A DNA stretch of 8,903 nucleotides, taken from NCBI GenBank assembly GCA_018816665.1, contig JAHIVM010000020.1:1-8903 (forward strand), read 5' to 3'. Origin of the DNA: Candidatus Zixiibacteriota bacterium. Lineage in GTDB: Bacteria > Zixibacteria > MSB-5A5 > GN15 > FEB-12. Positions 1-4,390 of the stretch are shown piece by piece. The notes below the pieces were generated by a model that saw only the letters and a list, made by a program, of their open reading frames with translations, ran no database searches and had not been told where the DNA came from. The first letter of the stretch is position 1, and the number at the start of each line of letters is the position of its first letter. The position numbers and the translations under genes are program-made.

Positions 1-37
1 AAGAGCTACTGCCTGAGTTCCCCTGTGCATTCCCAAC

Positions 38-84
38 CGGGGCCGGACTGCCTGCCTGCAATCCGGTCCGGCCCCGTCAATTTT
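38..84 (+). terminator. Candidate intrinsic terminator of an upstream gene
   Basis: Bases 38-48 and 66-76 form a perfect 11-bp G+C-rich stem (arm CGGGGCCGGAC) around a 17-base loop. A weak T-rich tail, TCAATTTT, follows at 77-84. The stem is strong but the tail is short and broken, and the loop is long, so this is a plausible rather than certain terminator. It would end transcription of a gene lying to the left of the window. Confidence 0.5.
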
Positions 85-204
85 CAGCGTCCCGGATGAG
101 GTCGGGTGACCCCACCCGGCCTTGCCCCGGGGCGGAACCTATTGTCGACTGATCGGTACAAGCTCCCAAGGACTATAAACCCCTCGGGAGGTACCCCACA
201 TCCC

Positions 205-245
205 GGACCCGATCGCAGTCGGCTCTCCGGTCTTTTTTCTTTTTT
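205..245 (+). terminator. Weak hairpin followed by a T6-C-T6 tract
   Basis: GGACC at 205-209 can pair with GGTCT at 229-233 (one G-T pair), and CGA/TCG can pair inside it. Then comes a run of six T, one C and six T (233-245). The T tract is excellent but the hairpin is weak, so this may be a second terminator protecting the downstream unit. Alternatively it is simply an A+T-rich upstream promoter element for the promoter that starts at 244. Confidence 0.3.
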
Positions 246-272
246 GTCATCGCTAATCCATTAGACTGAAAT
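244..272 (+). promoter_or_regulatory. Candidate sigma-70-type promoter for the lipid synthesis unit
   Basis: TTGTCA (244-249, five of six matches to the -35 consensus) is separated by 17 bases from TGAAAT (267-272, four of six matches to the -10 consensus). A T-rich tract lies directly upstream. Transcription would start near 279-281 and leave a leader of about 20 bases that contains the ribosome binding site. This comes from motif matching only. The -10 lacks the second-position A, so it would be a modest promoter. Confidence 0.35.
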
Positions 273-301
273 CGCAGATTACTGAAACACAGGGAGGCGC
301 T

Positions 302-976
302 ATGACGTCGACTTTTTCCCTGCCCAATATCGTGACTATCGTCCGCATGCTGCTGGTATTCGTGGTGGTCATACTGGCCTACGGTCACACGGTCTGGGAT
401 AAGCTCCTGGCGGCCCTGTTCGCCGTGTTGATCGTGGTGGGGGACTGGCTCGACGGTCACCTGGCACGCAAACTGGACAAGGCCAGCACGCTCGGGTCGG
501 TACTCGATATCGCAGCCGATCGTATACTCGAGACGGTCATGTGGATTATCCTGGCCGATCTTGACCTGATTCCCATTTGGATACCGGTGGTGGTCATCTC
601 CCGCGGCATCCTCACCGACAGTATTCGCGGCTTTGTGCTGCAATTCGGGTATTCCGGGTTCGGAAGTCACACGCTGCAGAAATCCAGAATCGGCAAGTTT
701 GTGACCGGATCGCCGATCATGCGGACGGGTTACGCGCTGGTCAAAGCGTTTTCGTTCGGCTGGCTGCTCTTGTTCGAGGCCCTGAGCCAGGTTGGTGCGC
801 GCTGGGAGATGTTTGATGCCGGGCTTATTGCAACCGCTCTCAAGATCGGCTACTGGGCGGCGATACTGGCCGCGGTACTCTGTCTGGTTCGCGGCGTGCC
901 GGTTGTCATTGAGGGGATCGCAATCATCCGCCGGGAGGAGGCTCGTGTCAAGGGCAGTGATTCTGTGGGACATTGA
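302..976 (+). CDS. CDP-alcohol phosphatidyltransferase, PgsA-like
   Basis: This is a 224-residue integral membrane enzyme that moves a phosphatidyl group from CDP-diacylglycerol to an alcohol. The family motif D-x2-D-G-x2-A-R-x8-G-x3-D-x3-D is intact: D48, D51, G52, A55, R56, G65, D69 and D73. The acidic residues bind the metal ions and one serves as the base. The start LPNIVTIVRM (residues 7-16) resembles the N-terminus of phosphatidylglycerophosphate synthase (pgsA), whose acceptor is glycerol-3-phosphate. Hydrophobic segments lie near residues 12-29, 34-47, 76-100, 146-160 and 178-206. The length is a little above the roughly 180-200 residues usual for PgsA. The ATG is preceded by GGGAGG (292-297), four bases away. 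The downstream phosphatase gene overlaps it by 32 bases, which supports one transcript. The fold is near certain. The acceptor (glycerol phosphate rather than, for example, inositol phosphate or serine) is inferred from the N-terminus and the neighbour. Confidence 0.88.
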   Translation: MTSTFSLPNIVTIVRMLLVFVVVILAYGHTVWDKLLAALFAVLIVVGDWLDGHLARKLDKASTLGSVLDIAADRILETVMWIILADLDLIPIWIPVVVISRGILTDSIRGFVLQFGYSGFGSHTLQKSRIGKFVTGSPIMRTGYALVKAFSFGWLLLFEALSQVGARWEMFDAGLIATALKIGYWAAILAAVLCLVRGVPVVIEGIAIIRREEARVKGSDSVGH

Positions 977-1637
977 CGGGACTATCGTCCACAGCAGTCA
1001 GGAACGGCTGTTTTTCGCGTATCTCCGTCGCGAGGGACACACCAGTTTTCTGCGCAGCGCGCTCTCAATGGTCCGTTTGGCTCTGCCGGTGTGGCGCTGG
1101 TATCGTATGAAGCTGTCGTACCTTCGAGGCCGCACAGTCGACGAAGTAGCCGGATGGGTCGAGGTCTGCTTCGATCAACATATCCGTCCGGCCCTGATTC
1201 CGGAGGCGGTAGCGGCGATAACAGCTCTCAAAGCGGCCGGAGTCAGGCAGGTGCTTCTCTCCGGGGCGCCCATGCCGCTGGCTGAAAAAACAGCCGGATA
1301 TCTGGGGCTGGACGACGTTGTCGCAGGTGTACCGGAGATTGCCGACCGGTGCTACACCGGTCGCATGATGGGGCCGTATCCCCTCGGTCATCAGAAGGTT
1401 GTACATGCCGCCGAGTGGCTGGCCCGGCATGGTTTCTCATGGGAAGAAACGGTTGCCGTAGCCGATCACTACAAGGACCGGTTTCTGCTCGCCAAGGTGC
1501 GCCACGCTATTGTGGTTGGGGGTAACAAGCGGCTGCATCGACTGGCCAGGTCACGGGGCTGGCCGATTGTACCGTGGGGGGATGCGACACCGGGATTGCG
1601 TCCGGTTTTGAATCAGGTTCTGACTGACCTGAAGTAG
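945..1637 (+). CDS. HAD-superfamily phosphatase, subfamily IB type
   Basis: This is a predicted soluble phosphohydrolase of 230 residues. HAD motif I is DIDGT at residues 9-13 (D9 nucleophile, D11 acid/base), motif II is the S in LLSG (S106), motif III is K151 in GHQKVV, and motif IV is D174-x3-D178 in ADHYKDRF. The C-terminal pattern NKRLHRLARSRGWPI matches the end of IB-type HAD phosphatases, the group that includes phosphoserine phosphatase-like proteins and PgpC. The GTG start at 945 is chosen because GGGAGGAGG (933-941) sits just upstream and motif I then falls at the N-terminus, as is usual. An in-frame ATG at 792 would add 51 residues that match nothing and lie inside the previous gene. 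Coupling to a PgsA-like gene suggests phosphatidylglycerophosphate phosphatase (PgpC-like) activity. This is inference: IB-type HAD substrates cannot be told from motifs. The stop is TAG, and no clear terminator follows. Confidence 0.85.
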   Translation: MSRAVILWDIDGTIVHSSQERLFFAYLRREGHTSFLRSALSMVRLALPVWRWYRMKLSYLRGRTVDEVAGWVEVCFDQHIRPALIPEAVAAITALKAAGVRQVLLSGAPMPLAEKTAGYLGLDDVVAGVPEIADRCYTGRMMGPYPLGHQKVVHAAEWLARHGFSWEETVAVADHYKDRFLLAKVRHAIVVGGNKRLHRLARSRGWPIVPWGDATPGLRPVLNQVLTDLK

Positions 1638-1799
1638 TCAACATACCGACACATATCGTCTCATTCTTATTCAACTGCGCAAGTATTCACCAGAATAGGT
1701 TTCCGGGCTTCTTTTTGCGATGTCTGGTCATGGTGTTGGTGGATAACCAGTTACGCGACCAATGGCGGAGAAATCACGCAAACGACAAGGGCGGGGAGG

Positions 1800-1827
1800 T
1801 TATTAAGTCTGTGTTAATGACGATAAT
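1800..1827 (+). promoter_or_regulatory. Candidate promoter of the chemoreceptor gene
   Basis: GATAAT at 1822-1827 matches five of six -10 consensus bases. The best -35 at 16-base spacing is TTATTA (1800-1805), only three of six. The same site contains GACGATAA (1819-1826), which matches seven of eight bases of the sigma-28 (FliA) -10 element GCCGATAA. That would make sense for a chemotaxis gene, but no good sigma-28 -35 element sits 11 bases upstream. A start near 1834 would give a leader of about 115 bases. Confidence 0.3.
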
Positions 1828-1834
1828 CCGGTCA

Positions 1835-1856
1835 ACGATTGACGTTACGTCATCGT
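1835..1856. promoter_or_regulatory. Dyad TGACGT-T-ACGTCA, possible operator
   Basis: The 13-base core at 1840-1852 is a perfect palindrome with a one-base centre. The flanks ACGA (1835-1838) and TCGT (1853-1856) extend the symmetry once one base (T1839) is looped out. It lies immediately downstream of the candidate -10 element, a position where a bound dimeric repressor would block transcription. It could instead act as a short hairpin at the 5' end of the mRNA. No regulator can be named. Confidence 0.35.
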
Positions 1857-1948
1857 GGGACGATCCGATACTCAGGTGCGCGGTGGCAGCTCTGAAGTAA
1901 TCGCTCATGTAAACGCAGGTTCATTCAATCTCCACAAAGGAGGGGATA

Positions 1949-4078
1949 ATGAGAATGCCAAGACTCATGCTGACACACAAAATCATGTTCATGTGTTTTG
2001 CGGTTCTGGCAATATCGGTCGGGGGCATTGCTGTAGTTTCCGTCACTCAGTCGGAGGAATACCTCACTGAGGCGGCGATGTCCGACTTGAGTCATCTGAC
2101 GGCGATGGCCAGCGAGATGTGCAAGGTCAACGCGGCGGAGACGCTGAAAAAAGTACGGGCGGACATGCAGTCGGCCCGGGCGCTGTTTGACAATCTGAGC
2201 GCGGGACAGGTAGTCATTCGGGACAACGCTATGATTCTGGATCCTGACGGTGCTGCGTACGTAATCAACGACGACACAAAATTCGTGGACCGGATCAAGG
2301 AAATGACCGGTGCGGCTTGCACGATCTTCCTCAAAGAAGGTACCAAAGCCCGCCGAGTTTCAACCAGCGTTGTTGACACGCACGGTGAGCGGGCGGTGGG
2401 GACGTATCTCTCGCAGCCGGTGTTTGATGATGTCGTCCGCGACGGCAACCGTTTTGTTGGTCGAGCCTGGGTGGTGGACCGCTGGTATGTTACCGCCTAC
2501 GAGCCGATCCGTGACATTCACGGCGGCGTGGTAGGCGTGTTTTTCTGCGGCGTGCCCGAGCAGTCGGAATCTCTTCGGGCGGGGTTGCTGGCGCAGAAGA
2601 TCGGTGCCACGGGTTATATTTATGCCATCAACTCGCACGGCGTACTGCAGGTGCATCCGGCCAAGGAGGGCGCGGATATCAGCAAGTATGAGTTCATTCA
2701 GGAGATCATGGCAGAGGGACCGAAGCTTGCCGACGGCGAGGTGGCATGGATCAAGTACGACTGGCTCAATACCGAGTTGGGAGAAACCACGCCTCGCGAG
2801 AAAATCGTGGCCTATGCGTATTTCAAGGAGTGGGACTGGATTCTTGCGGCTGGCAGCTATACTGAGGAGTTTACTGCCCATGCCTCGAATCTGCAGAACC
2901 TGATCCTGATGCTGGGTGCCGTTTTTATGCTCATATCGCTGGCTGTCGGATATTTCATGTCCCGGTCGATTGCCCGGCCCATCGTTCAGCTTGTAGATGT
3001 GGCCTCGGGTGTTGCCGTTGGTGACATCTCACGCACGGCCGATATAAAGGCCCGCGATGAGATTGGATTGCTCGCCAAGGCATTCAACAGCATGATTGTC
3101 TATCTTCGTTCCGCCGCCGGGGCCGCCGAACGAATCGCCGACAATGACCTCACGGTTCAGGTGGAACCGATGTCGGACAAGGATCAGTTTGGACAGGCCT
3201 TCCAGAAGATGGTTGGCAATCTTTCGGATATGATCCGGCAGTTAGCCGACAGCGCCCGGGATCTGGCCGGCGCATCCACCGAAATCGCGGCCTCGTCGCA
3301 ACAGATGTCTCAGGGTGCATCCGACCAGGCCGAGCAGGTAGGTCAGGTGTCGACCGCTGTCGAAGAGATGGCCGCAACCATTATCCAGACCTCCAAAAAC
3401 GCCGGCGAGGCCGCCCAGGCATCGCAGCGGGCCTCGGAAACCGCGGGCAAGGGAGGCGACGTGGTCGGCGAGACTATTCAGGGGATGAAGAAGATCAATG
3501 ACGTGGTCCGTGAGGCTGCGGAATCGATCGCCAAACTGGCCGGCTCCGCCGACAAAATAGGCGAGATCATTAGCGTCATCGATGACATCGCCGATCAAAC
3601 GAATCTTCTGGCTCTCAATGCCGCAATTGAGGCGGCGCGAGCCGGAGAACAGGGGCGCGGTTTTGCCGTTGTCGCCGATGAAGTGCGCAAACTGGCCGAA
3701 CGAACGGGCAAAGCGACCGGCGAGATCACCGAAATGATCAAAGGCATCCAGCATGAGACCGAGGATGCGGTCGGCTCCATGGAGTCGGGAATCAAGCAGG
3801 TTGACAAGGGACGTACCTCGGCCGACAACGCCGGAGAAAGTCTGCGGGAGATTGTCACGATCACGACTCAGGTGCTCGACATGATCCAGCAGATTGCCAC
3901 GGCGGCCGATGAGCAATCCGCGGCGGCCGACGAGATATCCAAAAACGTCGAGCATATCGCCTCGGTTACGCAGGAAAGCGCTACCGGTGCTCAGCAATCG
4001 GCGAAGGCTGCCGAGGAGATGAACCAGTATGTGGAGCGTCTCAACTCAATGGTTCGTCGGTTCAAAGTGAACGCCTGA
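1949..4078 (+). CDS. Methyl-accepting chemotaxis protein with Cache sensor
   Basis: This is a 709-residue transmembrane chemoreceptor that would signal through CheW to the CheA kinase. In order it has a membrane segment at about 12-34, an extracytoplasmic region at 35-312 of the Cache 3/Cache 2 type (VGTYLSQPVFDDV at 150-162, FVGRAWV at 169-175, TGYIYAINSHG at 221-231), a second membrane segment at 316-337, a HAMP domain at about 338-390, a second HAMP-like stretch at about 391-430 (DKDQFGQAF at 410-418), and the long antiparallel coiled-coil signalling domain. The highly conserved hairpin tip is near 546-583 (DIADQTNLLALNAAIEAARA, then GEQGRGF). VSTAVEEMAAT (467-477) and ATAADEQSAAADE (650-662) look like methylation helices. 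There is no C-terminal CheR-binding pentapeptide. The ATG has AAAGGAGGG five bases upstream. The gene stands alone between a candidate promoter and a strong terminator. The ligand is unknown; Cache receptors often bind small organic molecules. Confidence 0.97.
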   Translation: MRMPRLMLTHKIMFMCFAVLAISVGGIAVVSVTQSEEYLTEAAMSDLSHLTAMASEMCKVNAAETLKKVRADMQSARALFDNLSAGQVVIRDNAMILDPDGAAYVINDDTKFVDRIKEMTGAACTIFLKEGTKARRVSTSVVDTHGERAVGTYLSQPVFDDVVRDGNRFVGRAWVVDRWYVTAYEPIRDIHGGVVGVFFCGVPEQSESLRAGLLAQKIGATGYIYAINSHGVLQVHPAKEGADISKYEFIQEIMAEGPKLADGEVAWIKYDWLNTELGETTPREKIVAYAYFKEWDWILAAGSYTEEFTAHASNLQNLILMLGAVFMLISLAVGYFMSRSIARPIVQLVDVASGVAVGDISRTADIKARDEIGLLAKAFNSMIVYLRSAAGAAERIADNDLTVQVEPMSDKDQFGQAFQKMVGNLSDMIRQLADSARDLAGASTEIAASSQQMSQGASDQAEQVGQVSTAVEEMAATIIQTSKNAGEAAQASQRASETAGKGGDVVGETIQGMKKINDVVREAAESIAKLAGSADKIGEIISVIDDIADQTNLLALNAAIEAARAGEQGRGFAVVADEVRKLAERTGKATGEITEMIKGIQHETEDAVGSMESGIKQVDKGRTSADNAGESLREIVTITTQVLDMIQQIATAADEQSAAADEISKNVEHIASVTQESATGAQQSAKAAEEMNQYVERLNSMVRRFKVNA

Positions 4079-4103
4079 TATTTCGGTTCAGGTTTGTCCT
4101 GAG

Positions 4104-4140
4104 AGCGAGTTGGATTGCCCGGATTCAACTCGCTTTTTCT
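4104..4140 (+). terminator. Strong intrinsic terminator after the chemoreceptor gene
   Basis: AGCGAGTTGGAT (4104-4115) pairs with ATTCAACTCGCT (4123-4134) to give a 12-bp stem with one G-T pair and a seven-base loop. It runs straight into a run of five T (4134-4138) followed by CT. It begins 25 bases after the receptor stop codon and separates that gene from the next unit. Confidence 0.9.
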
Positions 4141-4269
4141 ATGGGGGTTAGAATCGGCCTCGGGGCGGTGAATGCGACTCAGGACAGGTGGTGTTGGCGC
4201 AAGGTCCTGTCTGGCAGGAATATCCGACGATACCGCGATTGCCGGAACGGCATTGCATACCGAAAAGCA

Positions 4270-4298
4270 TTGATTTCATCGTGATTCACCCCGATATT
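4270..4298 (+). promoter_or_regulatory. Candidate promoter of the PEP-synthase-like / kinase unit
   Basis: TTGATT (4270-4275) and GATATT (4293-4298) are separated by 17 bases, and each matches four of six consensus bases. A start near 4305 would give a leader of about 80 bases. A promoter is expected somewhere between the terminator ending at 4140 and the gene at 4387, but this match is only moderate. A small hairpin, TGCCG-GAA-CGGCA (4240-4252), lies upstream of it. Confidence 0.3.
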
Positions 4299-4373
4299 GC
4301 CGCGGACCGAGTCACCCGTGGATGACATGGCGTCAGGAGGATAGCGGGTCAGCCGGCCTGGTGATTGGCGACC

Positions 4374-4390
4374 CGATACGAATCGTATGG
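4374..4390. promoter_or_regulatory. Palindrome ATACGA-A-TCGTAT spanning a start codon
   Basis: Bases 4376-4388 form a perfect 6+1+6 palindrome that includes the first two bases of the ATG at 4387-4389. One more symmetric pair (4374/4390) follows after a mismatch. No Shine-Dalgarno sequence lies within 5-12 bases of this ATG, so initiation may be governed by something else, such as a bound protein or local structure. The palindrome could also be chance. Confidence 0.3.

Larger units (their letters stand above)
1..301. other. Intergenic region before the phosphatidyltransferase gene
   Basis: No convincing gene lies here. A + frame reads four codons and stops at TGA 14-16, just before the hairpin at 38-76. 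This would fit the tail of an upstream gene that ends in a terminator, but four codons cannot be identified. The stretch is rich in short G+C dyads: the hairpin at 38-76, and an 8-bp arm pair at 101-108/113-120 (one G-T pair) around a 4-base loop. It ends in a T-rich tract at 231-245 and a candidate promoter. An open frame on the minus strand covers part of it but is the antisense shadow of the phosphatidyltransferase gene. Confidence 0.5.
1638..1948 (+). other. 311-base intergenic leader of the chemoreceptor gene
   Basis: No convincing gene is present. A 61-codon open frame at 1715-1900 has no ribosome binding site and an unremarkable composition. The region is clearly richer in A+T than its neighbours. 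It holds a candidate promoter at 1800-1827, a dyad at 1835-1856 and the strong Shine-Dalgarno site AAAGGAGGG at 1936-1944. I could not find an intrinsic terminator for the phosphatase gene here: the T-run at 1712-1716 has no good stem before it. Confidence 0.5.

Noticed and set aside
792..944. N-terminal extension of the HAD phosphatase from an ATG at 792
   Set aside because: It lies wholly inside the phosphatidyltransferase gene, reads as arginine-rich filler, and is unnecessary because GTG 945 has a strong ribosome binding site and puts the DIDGT motif at the N-terminus.
173..973. Long open frame on the minus strand opposite the phosphatidyltransferase
   Set aside because: It is antisense to a gene with a perfect family motif, its product is low-complexity and rich in H, R and Q, and no family resemblance is visible.
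1715..1900. 61-codon + frame in the leader of the chemoreceptor gene
   Set aside because: It has no Shine-Dalgarno site, no recognisable motif, and overlaps the candidate promoter and dyad.
3242..3997. 251-codon minus-strand open frame opposite the chemoreceptor signalling domain
   Set aside because: It is a mirror of the GC-biased coiled-coil coding sequence; there is no family motif and no ribosome binding site of note.
4231..4260. Possible sigma-54 promoter around the TTGCA at 4253-4257
   Set aside because: The required GG at the -24 element is not in register with the GC at -12; only a couple of bases of the upstream element match.
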